From NCBI RefSeq assembly GCF_013093415.1, contig NZ_JABFBC010000001.1, forward strand, positions 868,001-932,000: 64,000 nt of DNA, written 5' to 3'. Positions 34,868-42,640 of this stretch are shown here, piece by piece. Position numbers and translations under genes: made by a program. A model generated the notes under the pieces. It did no database searches. It was given only the letters and a program-made list of their open reading frames with translations, and was not told the DNA's origin. The stretch is from Halovulum dunhuangense. GTDB taxonomy: Bacteria; Pseudomonadota; Alphaproteobacteria; Rhodobacterales; Rhodobacteraceae. Each line of letters starts with the position of its first letter. Position 1 is the first letter of the stretch.

Positions 34868-35908
34868 ATGGATGGCGGCTCCCAGGCGCTGGAATTTCCC
34901 CATGCCGACGCGCCCGCAGAGGGCGCGGGGCTGGAGATCGCGCCGGGCATTCTGTGGTTCCGCCTGCCACTGCCGAACCGGCTGAACCACGTCAACATCT
35001 ATGCGCTCGATGATGGCGACGGGTGGAGCGTGGTGGACACCGGCTATCACTCCCGCCGGAGCGTCGCCCTCTGGGAGGCGATCCTTGCCGGACCGCTGGC
35101 GGGACGGCCCCTGCGGCGGGTGATCCTGACCCATCACCATCCCGACCATATCGGCATGGCGGGCTGGCTTGCCCGGCACCGGGACGCGCAGATATGGGCG
35201 ACCCGGACGGCGTGGCTGATGGCGCGGATGATGACGCTCGACATTCAGGATACGACCCCGCAGGAGGTGCTGGCCTTCTACCTTCGCGCGGGGATGGATC
35301 CCGTTCTGCTGGAAAAGCGAAAGCGCGACCGGCCGTGGAACTTCGCCGATGTCGTGCATCCGATCCCGACCGGATATGTTCGCCTGTCCGAGGGGGACAA
35401 GGTCACGACGGGCGGCCGGGACTGGCGCGTGGTGATCGGCCATGGGCACGCGCCGGGGCACGCGACCCTCTGGTCCGAAGATGGCGCGCTGGTGCTGGCC
35501 GGCGACCAGGTGCTGCCGGGGATATCCTCCAATCTCGGCGTCTGGCCGACCGAGCCCGAGGCCGACCCGGTCGGCGACTGGCTGGAAAGCTGCGCGCGGC
35601 TGGCGACGCTCGCCACGCCGGATCAACTGGTGCTGCCGGGACACAAACTGCCCTTTCGCGGCCTGCCGATCCGGCTGGAGCAGTTGATCGCCAACCATCA
35701 CGGCGCGCTGGCGAGGCTGCTTGACCACCTTGCGACGCCTCGGACCGCGCATGACTGCTTTGCGCCGCTCTACAAGCGCAGCATCGGCGAAGGGGAATAC
35801 GGTCTCGCCCTTGCCGAGGCGATCGGCCATCTCAACCACCTGTACCGGGGCGGACAGGTGCGCCGGGACGTGTCGGAAAGCGGCGCCTGGCTTTGGCAAC
35901 GGGTGTGA
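34868..35908 (+). CDS. MBL-fold metallohydrolase
   Basis: A 346-residue metallo-beta-lactamase-fold hydrolase. THHHPDHIG is the HxHxDH metal motif, GHAPGHATL and LAGDQVLPG give further metal ligands, and VLPGHKLPF the last histidine. The C-terminal third is helical, as in the glyoxalase II/YobT-like group. It begins two bases after the acyl-CoA dehydrogenase stop, so a thioester hydrolase role downstream of that enzyme is reasonable but inferred. Confidence 0.85.
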   Translation: MDGGSQALEFPHADAPAEGAGLEIAPGILWFRLPLPNRLNHVNIYALDDGDGWSVVDTGYHSRRSVALWEAILAGPLAGRPLRRVILTHHHPDHIGMAGWLARHRDAQIWATRTAWLMARMMTLDIQDTTPQEVLAFYLRAGMDPVLLEKRKRDRPWNFADVVHPIPTGYVRLSEGDKVTTGGRDWRVVIGHGHAPGHATLWSEDGALVLAGDQVLPGISSNLGVWPTEPEADPVGDWLESCARLATLATPDQLVLPGHKLPFRGLPIRLEQLIANHHGALARLLDHLATPRTAHDCFAPLYKRSIGEGEYGLALAEAIGHLNHLYRGGQVRRDVSESGAWLWQRV

Positions 35909-36028
35909 AACCGGCTTCGGTATCCTTCTGCATACTTTTTGCGGGGCCGCTTCGCATTCGACGTGACTTTCTGCTAATCTCTCTGTAAGGCGACCGCAAA
36001 AGGGTCGGAGAGACTGGAGACTCGGGAC

Positions 36029-36163
36029 ATGAGCGAACACGATCACGGCAAGATGGACATCACCGAACAGGAGCGTACCTTCGAGGGGTTCATCAAGTTC
36101 TGGATATGGCTTTTCGGAATAAGCGCGGGCATCCTCGTCTTCCTCGCCATCTTCAATTCCTGA
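36029..36163 (+). CDS. aa3-type cytochrome c oxidase subunit IV
   Basis: A 44-residue protein beginning MSEHDHGKMDITEQERTFEG and continuing into a single transmembrane helix that ends near AIFNS. The pattern of short acidic/histidine-rich head, Q-E-R-T-F-x-G-F and one helix is that of the bacterial aa3 subunit IV family (PF07835), a structural subunit of the haem-copper oxidase in Paracoccus and Rhodobacter. GAGACTGGAGAC precedes the ATG. The catalytic subunits are not in this window. It is followed after 5 bases by a secreted protein gene. Confidence 0.85.
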   Translation: MSEHDHGKMDITEQERTFEGFIKFWIWLFGISAGILVFLAIFNS

Positions 36164-36168
36164 TCCCC

Positions 36169-36537
36169 GTGCGCTTGGCTGTGCGGCTTGGCGCAGCCAT
36201 CGTCGCCTGCGGGCTGGCGGTGACGCCGGTTTCCGCGGCTGATCCCGCGATGGTCGAACGCTTCGCGGCGCTTGCCGATGCATTTTCGGCAAGACTTCCA
36301 CGCTCGCCGCTGGAGGGGCTCGCGCCGGCATCGCGTCGGGACCGCGCCGATTGCATCCTTACGAATTTCGAAACGGCGCATGGCGCATCGGGACTGAGCG
36401 CTCTGATGTCCATGATGAGCGTGCTCGCCTCAGGTGCGCAGTTCGACGACCAGACGATCGTTGATTTCAACGCCCGATTCGGGCCCGATTACGACCGTAT
36501 CGAAATGGAGTGCACGCGCGCCCAGCGCGGTTCCTGA
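36169..36537 (+). CDS. Small secreted protein of unknown function
   Basis: A 122-residue protein with a signal peptide (about 1-24, ending VSAAD) if the GTG at 36169 is used; upstream in-frame ATG codons would overlap the oxidase subunit gene and spoil the signal peptide. The mature part has two cysteines (in ADCILTNFE and MECTRAQ) likely to form a disulfide. I do not recognise the family. It lies five bases after the subunit IV gene. Confidence 0.6.
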   Translation: MRLAVRLGAAIVACGLAVTPVSAADPAMVERFAALADAFSARLPRSPLEGLAPASRRDRADCILTNFETAHGASGLSALMSMMSVLASGAQFDDQTIVDFNARFGPDYDRIEMECTRAQRGS

Positions 36538-36564
36538 CCAGACCCACGCGGAGTTCCCCCACCA

Positions 36565-37155
36565 ATGCGCGCCGTCCGCCTTGCCCTGTCCCTGTGCTTC
36601 ATCGCCCTGACTGCCGCCTGTGCCGTAGAGACGGGCGCGCCCCCGGACGAGATCGCGCGCGCCCGGCACGTCTCGGGCGAGGCGCCCTATATCGCCGTGG
36701 TGTCGATGGTCGACAACACCGACGGGCGCGCCGCGCATTCCGCACTGGTGATCAACGCATCCGAGCGGGTGATCTACGACCCCGCGGGAACCTTTGATCA
36801 TCCCGACATGCCCGAGCGGGGCGATATCCACTACGGCGCGGACGACCGGATGATCAGCTATTACGAGCGTTACCACGCCCGCTTTTCCCATCATGTCCAT
36901 GTCCAGAAGATCCCCGTCAGTCCCGCGGTGGCCGAAATGGCGCTGCGCCGCGCACAGGCGCAAGGGCCGTCGCCCAAGATGTTCTGCACCGTGCACACCA
37001 CCGAAGTGCTGCGCGACGTGCCGGGCTTCGAAGGGTTGAGGGTCAGTTTCTTTCCCGAGGTGCTGCGCGAACAGATCGCGGCCTTTCCGGGGGTGGAGAA
37101 TCGCTACCGCTACGAACAGGACATCGGGCAGAACGTGCCAACCGGCGAAAGCTGA
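36565..37155 (+). CDS. Lipoprotein of unknown function
   Basis: A 196-residue protein with a lipoprotein signal: hydrophobic stretch then LTAACA, a lipobox with the cysteine at residue 19. The mature domain contains ISYYERYHARFSHHVHVQKIPV and MFCTVHTTEVLRDVPGFEGL, which resemble NlpC/P60-like or DUF4105-like alpha/beta folds with a possible Cys-His pair (FCTVH), but I cannot name a family. It is 27 bases after the small secreted protein gene. Confidence 0.7.
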   Translation: MRAVRLALSLCFIALTAACAVETGAPPDEIARARHVSGEAPYIAVVSMVDNTDGRAAHSALVINASERVIYDPAGTFDHPDMPERGDIHYGADDRMISYYERYHARFSHHVHVQKIPVSPAVAEMALRRAQAQGPSPKMFCTVHTTEVLRDVPGFEGLRVSFFPEVLREQIAAFPGVENRYRYEQDIGQNVPTGES

Positions 37156-37180
37156 ACTCGATCCGGCGATCCGCCAGAAA

Positions 37181-37210
37181 TGACAAAGCCCCGCGGCTTT
37201 CGCCCGGGGC
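37181..37210 (-). terminator. Probable terminator after rpsU
   Basis: GCCCCG (37188-37193) and CGGGGC (37205-37210) form a GC-rich stem; on the minus strand the hairpin is followed by TTTGTCATTT. It is placed 48 bases after the rpsU stop. Confidence 0.5.
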
Positions 37211-37257
37211 CCGTCTGCCACGGACCCCGAAGGGCCCGCAGGTCACGCCATGTCGTC

Positions 37258-37464
37258 TTAGAGAAGACCTTCGCGCTGCGCCTTCTTGCGCGCGAGTTTG
37301 CGTGCGCGGCGGACCGCTTCGGCTTTCTCGCGGGCTTTCTTGACGGAGGGCTTCTCGAAATGCTGCCGAAGCTTCATCTCGCGGAACACACCCTCGCGCT
37401 GCAATTTCTTCTTCAGGGCACGAAGCGCCTGATCGACATTGTTGTCGCGAACCTGGACCTGCAC
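37258..37464 (-). CDS. rpsU: 30S ribosomal protein S21
   Basis: A 68-residue very basic protein starting [20 protein letters not shown], the typical S21 N-terminus of alphaproteobacteria, and ending in a Lys/Arg-rich helix. It helps 30S subunits bind the Shine-Dalgarno region of mRNA. It is divergent from the COQ9 gene. Confidence 0.97.
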   Translation of the reverse strand: MQVQVRDNNVDQALRALKKKLQREGVFREMKLRQHFEKPSVKKAREKAEAVRRARKLARKKAQREGLL

Positions 37465-37580
37465 TGGCTTTCACCACCTTTCTGATGTGAATGTTTCGAA
37501 ATCTCGCAGGAGGCCGCTATATATCAACCTCATGCCGGACTGTCCACACCCGGACGGACCGGAGCAAGAGAGAGAGACTG

Positions 37581-38291
37581 ATGACCGAAACACAGGAAAC
37601 CGGGATCGATCCGGTCGAGGACACGAAGGCGCGCGTGCTCGCCGCGGCGCTTCCGAACGTGGTGTTCGACGGCTGGACGGACCGCGCCATAGCGGATGCG
37701 GTACGCGACTGCGGCGTGGATCCCGGCCTTGCGCGGCTGGCCTTTCCGCGCGGCGGCATAGACCTTGCGCTGGCCTTTCACTGGGCGAACGATGCGGCGC
37801 TTGCCCGGCGCATGGCCGAGGCGGACCTGGGCGCGCTGCGCTATTCCGAGCGGGTCGCCCGCGCGATCGAGATGCGGCTGGAACTGGTCGCGCCCCACCG
37901 CGAGGCGGTGCGGCGCGCGGCCGCCCTGTTCGCCCTGCCCATCCATGCCGCGGATGGCGCGCGGGCGATCTGGCACACGGCCGACACGATCTGGACTGCG
38001 TTGGGCGACACGTCGGAAGACGTGAACTGGTATACCAAGCGTGCCACCCTGTCGGGGGTCTATTCGGCGACGGTTCTCTACTGGCTGGGCGATGACAGCC
38101 CCGACATGGAGGCGACGCGCGCCTTCATCGACCGGCGCATCGGGGATGTCATGCAGATCGAAAAGGTGAAGGCCCGCTTCCGCGAGCACCCGATCGGCAA
38201 GGCGGTCATGGCCGGCCCGGGCCGGATCCTGAGCCATGTGCGCGCGCCGGGGCAGGGCGCCGACGACCTGCCGGGGCGCTGGCGGCGCTGA
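37581..38291 (+). CDS. COQ9 family ubiquinone biosynthesis protein
   Basis: A 236-residue helical TetR-like-fold protein. VLAAALPNVVFDGWTDRAI, FPRGGIDLALAFH and VNWYTKRATLSGVYSATVLYW are the COQ9 family landmarks; the lipid-binding C-terminal helices follow. COQ9 presents quinone intermediates to COQ7-type hydroxylases. GAGAGAGAC precedes the ATG. UbiA at 21-22 kb acts earlier in the same pathway. Confidence 0.88.
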   Translation: MTETQETGIDPVEDTKARVLAAALPNVVFDGWTDRAIADAVRDCGVDPGLARLAFPRGGIDLALAFHWANDAALARRMAEADLGALRYSERVARAIEMRLELVAPHREAVRRAAALFALPIHAADGARAIWHTADTIWTALGDTSEDVNWYTKRATLSGVYSATVLYWLGDDSPDMEATRAFIDRRIGDVMQIEKVKARFREHPIGKAVMAGPGRILSHVRAPGQGADDLPGRWRR

Positions 38292-38357
38292 ACCGTCGCC
38301 TTGTGCAGGCGTCGGGCTCTGGCTAACGTGGCCGCCGATCATTGAGAGGCGGCTGCG

Positions 38358-39230
38358 ATGGCAATTGGCAAGACGATACACACCTGGTTCGACGGACACT
38401 GGCAGGAGGGGAACACCCCCGTCATGGGCGCCGCCGATCACGGCACCTGGCAGGGTACGCTGGTCTTCGACGGCGCCCGCGCCTTCGAGGGCGTGATGCC
38501 CGATCTGGACCTGCATTGCGCCCGCATCGTCCGCTCTGCCCGGGCGATGGGGATGGACCCGGTAATGCAGGGCCCCGAGATCGCTGCCCTGATAGCCGAG
38601 GGCGTGCAGCGCTTCGCGCCCGGCGCGGCCCTTTATCTGCGCCCGATGATGTGGTCCACCGAAGCCTCGCCCGCGCTGATCGACGCAGAGCCCGGCTCCA
38701 CCCGCATGGCCATCTGCATCGAGGATCTGCCGCTTCCCGATTTCGCCGGCCTGTCGCTGACAGTGTCGCCCTTCCGCCGCCCGCGGCAGGACACCGCCCT
38801 CACCGAGGCCAAGGCCGCCTGTCTTTATCCCAACAACGCGCGGATCGTGCGCGACGCCCGCGCGCGCGGCTTTCACAATGCGCTGTCGCTGGATCTGGAC
38901 GGGCATGTCGCGGAAACCGCCTCGACCAACGTGTTCATGGTCCGCGATGGCGTCGTCCTCACGCCGGTGCCGAACGGAACCTTCCTTGCGGGCATCACGC
39001 GGGCGCGTGTCATCGGCCTGCTGCGCGACGCGGGGCTGGTCGTGGAAGAGACATCCCTGACGGTCGGGGATTTCCACGCCGCCGAGGAGATCTTCCTGAC
39101 CGGCAACGCCAGCAAGGTCATGCCGGTGACCCGTTTCGAGGATCGCGACCTGCCCATCGGGCCCGTCGCGCGCAAGGCGCGGGCGCTCTACTGGGACTTC
39201 GCCCACTCTTCCCGGATCGCCGCGGAATGA
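38358..39230 (+). CDS. Class IV aminotransferase, branched-chain aminotransferase-like
   Basis: A 290-residue PLP enzyme of the IlvE/D-amino-acid aminotransferase fold. The lysine is in EAKAACLYPNNARIVRDARA; VAETASTNVFMV holds the glutamate and TSTN phosphate loop, and FLTGNASKVMPV the last loop. GALYLRPM-type residues at about 95 suggest a branched-chain-like substrate, but D-amino-acid or ADC lyase activity cannot be excluded. The stop overlaps the next start (ATGA). Confidence 0.82.
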   Translation: MAIGKTIHTWFDGHWQEGNTPVMGAADHGTWQGTLVFDGARAFEGVMPDLDLHCARIVRSARAMGMDPVMQGPEIAALIAEGVQRFAPGAALYLRPMMWSTEASPALIDAEPGSTRMAICIEDLPLPDFAGLSLTVSPFRRPRQDTALTEAKAACLYPNNARIVRDARARGFHNALSLDLDGHVAETASTNVFMVRDGVVLTPVPNGTFLAGITRARVIGLLRDAGLVVEETSLTVGDFHAAEEIFLTGNASKVMPVTRFEDRDLPIGPVARKARALYWDFAHSSRIAAE

Positions 39231-40222
39231 GCCTGCCCTCGGACATGCTGGCGATAGAGATCGCGGCCCCCGGCGGCCCCGAGGTGCTGACCCCGGTACG
39301 CCGCCCGGTCCCGCGCCCCGGCGCGGGCGAAATCCTGATCCGCCTGACGGCCGCCGGGGTGAACCGGCCCGACGCGCTGCAACGGGCCGGGAACTATGCC
39401 CCGCCGCCCGATGCCTCGGACCTGCCGGGGCTGGAATGTGCGGGCCATGTCGCCGCTGTCGGTCCCGGCGCCAGCCGCTGGAAGGAGGGCGACGCCGTCT
39501 GCGCCCTGCTGCCCGGCGGGGGCTATGCAGAATATGCGGTCACGCCCGCGGCGCACGCGCTGCCGGTGCCGGCCGGACTTTCGCTGTTGCAGGCGGCGGC
39601 CCTGCCCGAGACGTTCTTCACCGTCTGGAGCAACGTCTTCATGCGCGCCGGCCTGAAGGCCGGAGAGCGGTTTCTCGTTCATGGCGGGTCGTCAGGCATC
39701 GGGACGACGGCCATCCAGCTGGCCCGGCTCTTCGGTGCGCGGGTCTTCGCCACTGCCGGCACGCCGGACAAATGCATTGCCTGCGAGGACCTGGGCGCCG
39801 AGCGCGCGGTCAACTACCGCAAGGAAGATTATGTCGCCGTCCTGCGCGAGGCGACGGGCGGACAGGGGATCGATGTATCGCTCAACATGGTTGGCGGCGA
39901 CTACATCGCGCGTGACCTGCGGCTTCTGGCCGAGGACGGTCGGCTGGTGATGATCGCCTTCCTGCAGGGGGCGAAAATGGAATTGAACCTTGCCTCTGCC
40001 ATGATGCGGCGGCTGACGATCACAGGCTCTACCCTGCGCCCGCAATCGGTCGCCGCAAAGGCCGCCATCGCGGCAGAGCTTGAGGAAAAGGTCTGGCCGC
40101 TGATCGCCGCGGGCCGTCTTGGCCCGGTGATGGACGAGACGTTCCCCCTGTCTGAGGCGGCCCGTGCCCATGCCCGGATGGAAAGCTCGGCCCATATCGG
40201 CAAGATCGTCCTGGCGGTCTGA
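39227..40222 (+). CDS. NAD(P)H:quinone oxidoreductase, zeta-crystallin-like MDR
   Basis: A 331-residue medium-chain dehydrogenase of the quinone reductase branch: no zinc-ligand cysteines, VNRPDALQRAGNYAPPP, GLECAGHV, and the NADPH-binding loop VHGGSSGIGTTAIQLA. SLNMVGGDYIARDLRLLA is typical of PIG3-like members. It should reduce quinones with NADPH in the cytoplasm. Coupled to the aminotransferase by a four-base overlap. Confidence 0.87.
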   Translation: MSLPSDMLAIEIAAPGGPEVLTPVRRPVPRPGAGEILIRLTAAGVNRPDALQRAGNYAPPPDASDLPGLECAGHVAAVGPGASRWKEGDAVCALLPGGGYAEYAVTPAAHALPVPAGLSLLQAAALPETFFTVWSNVFMRAGLKAGERFLVHGGSSGIGTTAIQLARLFGARVFATAGTPDKCIACEDLGAERAVNYRKEDYVAVLREATGGQGIDVSLNMVGGDYIARDLRLLAEDGRLVMIAFLQGAKMELNLASAMMRRLTITGSTLRPQSVAAKAAIAAELEEKVWPLIAAGRLGPVMDETFPLSEAARAHARMESSAHIGKIVLAV

Positions 40223-40229
40223 GGCCGGC

Positions 40230-40865
40230 TCAGCGGATCGGCGGCACCGCGACGCGGGGCGCGCTGCAATCACGCCTGACATCGGCCGCACAGTCGCGGG
40301 GGCCCAGATCCCGGGTCAGGCAGATCCGCACCTCGCGCAGCAGGCCGTCGCGGCAGGTGACGGTCACGCCATCGGGCGACAGCTGCGGGTTCGCCTCCAG
40401 AAACGCCTCCTCCACCACTTCGGGCGGGGCCGTGATCCTTCGGGGCAGTCGCTCGAACACCTCGGGCAGCGCCACAGCCTCGTATGCGGTGCGCGAGGCG
40501 TCGAAATAGGCTCGTGCGTCCAGCCCCGTGCAGCGCCCATGTTTCTGCCACTGGTACCAGGCCAACCCGCCCGATCCCATGATGTCCGCCATCGCGCCCG
40601 TCTCGGCCCGCGAGGGATTGCGCGCAGCGCTGCGGCAGAACTCGGGCCAGCCCCGCTCATGCTGCGGCCAGAGCCCGTGCAGGGTGAATCCGTGCCCCCG
40701 GCCCGGGTCGCATTGCGCGGCGTCGCGGCCGTCACCTTCTGCCGCGCACCAGGCGGGCGACCAGCTGAGCGCCAGCACATAGTAGGCGAAATCGCCGGCC
40801 CGGTCCTGCGCCGTGGTGCCCGTGGCCCCGAACAGCAGAGCCAGCGCAATAAAGGTCGCGCGCAT
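40230..40865 (-). CDS. Secreted ribonuclease T2
   Basis: A 211-residue protein with a signal peptide (about 1-20, ending GTTAQ). Both T2 catalytic segments are present: CAS I in FTLHGLWPQH with its histidine, and CAS II in WYQWQKHGRCTG with glutamine where many have glutamate, then lysine and histidine. Cysteines spaced through the protein suggest disulfides in the periplasm. It cleaves RNA to 3'-nucleotides via 2',3'-cyclic ends, perhaps for phosphate or nucleoside scavenging. It is divergent from trcR across a palindromic intergenic region. Confidence 0.88.
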   Translation of the reverse strand: MRATFIALALLFGATGTTAQDRAGDFAYYVLALSWSPAWCAAEGDGRDAAQCDPGRGHGFTLHGLWPQHERGWPEFCRSAARNPSRAETGAMADIMGSGGLAWYQWQKHGRCTGLDARAYFDASRTAYEAVALPEVFERLPRRITAPPEVVEEAFLEANPQLSPDGVTVTCRDGLLREVRICLTRDLGPRDCAADVRRDCSAPRVAVPPIR

Positions 40866-40889
40866 CAAGCCCTCTTTTCCTTTGGCGGT

Positions 40890-40909
40890 CCGGGGTATAT
40901 ATACACCGG
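40890..40909. promoter_or_regulatory. Near-perfect 20-bp palindrome between divergent RNase T2 and trcR
   Basis: CCGGGGTATATATACACCGG is an inverted repeat with one mismatched pair. Its core TATATATA could be a -10 element in both directions, so a protein bound here would control both genes. It begins 25 bases from the RNase T2 start and ends 93 bases before trcR. Confidence 0.5.
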
Positions 40910-41001
40910 CAGCTTTCCCCGAAAACTGCTGATCTGGCCCACGGGCCCCGCGGTTTCCACCCGGGGAGGACTTGTGCGCAATTGACGATGGAGGTGCTGT
41001 G

Positions 41002-41742
41002 ATGGCCCTGCCCCTGATGCAGAAAGCGACCGCTGTCTGGCTGGTCGACAACACGACCCTGAGCTTCCGCCAGATCGCCGAATTCTGCGGCCTGCACGAA
41101 CTGGAAGTGAACGGCATTGCGGACGGCGAGGTGGCGGTGGGCATCAAGGGTTTCGACCCGATCGCCAACAACCAGCTCACCGCCGAGGAAATTGCCCGCT
41201 GCGAGAAAGACCCGAAGGCCAATCTCCGCCTGATGCATAACCCGGCCGCCGATGGCGAAAGCAAGCGCCGAGGCCCGCGCTACACGCCGCTGTCCAAGCG
41301 GCAGGACCGTCCCGCCGCGATCGCCTGGCTGGTAAAGTTCCACCCCGAGCTGGCCGACAGCCAGATCGGCAAGCTGGTCGGCACGACGAAGCCCACCATC
41401 CAGTCGATCCGCGACAGGACCCACTGGAACATCGCCAACATCCAGCCGATCGACCCGGTCGCCCTGGGCCTGTGCCGCCAGAGCGAGCTGGACGCCGCCG
41501 TCGCCAAGGCCGCGAAGAAGGCCGCTGCCACAGGGCAGGGGATGAGCGACGAGGCGCGGATGAAGCTGGTCTCGACCGAGCAGTCGCTTCAGATGGAAGA
41601 CGAGCCGCGACTGCCCTCGAACATCGCGGGCCTCGAGACGTTTACCCTTGGCGGCAACGACAAGGATGACGACAATCTCGATCCGGACAGCCTGTTCAAC
41701 CTGCCCAAGGGCGGACGCCACGACGACGAGGACGACGACTGA
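41002..41742 (+). CDS. trcR: Cell cycle transcriptional regulator TrcR (DUF1013)
   Basis: A 246-residue protein with helix-turn-helix-like segments in LSFRQIAEFCGLHELEV and DSQIGKLVGTTKPTIQSIRD, which are the DUF1013/TrcR core. The C-terminus is strongly acidic (KGGRHDDEDDD). TrcR is an alphaproteobacterial regulator tied to the CtrA/GcrA cell-cycle network and RNA polymerase. GGAGGTGCTG precedes the ATG. A clear terminator follows. Confidence 0.92.
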   Translation: MALPLMQKATAVWLVDNTTLSFRQIAEFCGLHELEVNGIADGEVAVGIKGFDPIANNQLTAEEIARCEKDPKANLRLMHNPAADGESKRRGPRYTPLSKRQDRPAAIAWLVKFHPELADSQIGKLVGTTKPTIQSIRDRTHWNIANIQPIDPVALGLCRQSELDAAVAKAAKKAAATGQGMSDEARMKLVSTEQSLQMEDEPRLPSNIAGLETFTLGGNDKDDDNLDPDSLFNLPKGGRHDDEDDD

Positions 41743-41764
41743 GCGTTCCCGCAGCTTACCTGTG

Positions 41765-41794
41765 AAAAAGGGCGCCCGATCGGGCGCCCTTTTT
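41765..41794. terminator. Strong bidirectional intrinsic terminator
   Basis: GGGCGCCCGATCGGGCGCCC (41770-41789) is a perfect palindrome with A5 before and T5 after, so it ends trcR on the plus strand and the SDR operon on the minus strand. Confidence 0.95.
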
Positions 41795-41805
41795 CATGTG
41801 TCGCT

Positions 41806-42624
41806 TCAGTGCGCTGGCGTGTCCATCGGGTCGAGCATCGTTCGCCCGCCATCCACGGCCAGGATCTGACCGGTCACGAAGCTTGCATTGTCGGAAGCTA
41901 GGAACAGCGCCGCCTCGGCGGCCTCTTCCGCCTCGCCGATGCGCCCCAGCGGCGTCACGGCGGCCAGATCCTCTTGCAGCCCCTCGCGGTCCTTGAGCGC
42001 ATTGCGAAGCGAGGTGGACATGACGGAGCCGAGCGCGATCGCGTTCACCCTTATGCCATGCCCCGCGAAAGCCACCGCAAGCGACCGGGTCAGCTGGTCC
42101 ACCGCCGCCGAGGCGACGGAATAGGCCATCAACTCCGGCAGCGTGCGCCGCGCGGCGATCGAGGTGACGTTCACGATCGCCCCGATCCCGCTGCGCCGCC
42201 CCTCGGTGTCGCCATTGTCGCCCGCCAGCTGGATCATGCGCCGGGCGACCGCCTGGCTCAGCCGCAGCGTGGACAGCACGTTCTGGTGGAACAGCTGCTC
42301 CAACGTCTTGTCGTCGGGGTCGAGCGGGTCCGAGGTGGCGACCTGCCGGCTGGCGTTGACCAGCACGTCGATCCGGTCATAGGCATCCACGGTCGAGGCG
42401 ATCAGGTTCGTGACCGACAGCTTCTCGCGGATGTCGCAGACATGATAGCTGGCCGAAAGCCCGGCTTTCTGAAGCGTCTCTGCCTCTTCCTCCAGCTTCG
42501 CCTCGTCGGTACCGGCCATCATGACGCTGGCGCCCAGATTGGCGAAGCGGCGCGCTATGGCCAGTCCGACGCCCTGTCCGGCGCCGGTGACGATCACCGA
42601 TTTTCCATCAAGTGCGTATGGCAC
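41806..42624 (-). CDS. SDR-family protein lacking the catalytic lysine
   Basis: A 272-residue short-chain dehydrogenase. The NAD(P) motif TGAGQGVG (13-20) and the catalytic S155 and Y168 (AYSVASAAV) are present, but the position four after the tyrosine is S172 where SDRs have lysine, and the NNAG motif is VNASRQ. It may be slow, use another base, or act as a binding protein. The start is taken as GTG (MPYALDGK) with GGGAGAG upstream; the longer frame has no ribosome site. It follows the methyltransferase by 16 bases in the clpS-methyltransferase-SDR unit. Confidence 0.8.
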   Translation of the reverse strand: MPYALDGKSVIVTGAGQGVGLAIARRFANLGASVMMAGTDEAKLEEEAETLQKAGLSASYHVCDIREKLSVTNLIASTVDAYDRIDVLVNASRQVATSDPLDPDDKTLEQLFHQNVLSTLRLSQAVARRMIQLAGDNGDTEGRRSGIGAIVNVTSIAARRTLPELMAYSVASAAVDQLTRSLAVAFAGHGIRVNAIALGSVMSTSLRNALKDREGLQEDLAAVTPLGRIGEAEEAAEAALFLASDNASFVTGQILAVDGGRTMLDPMDTPAH

Positions 42625-42640
42625 GATGCTCTCCCTTGGC

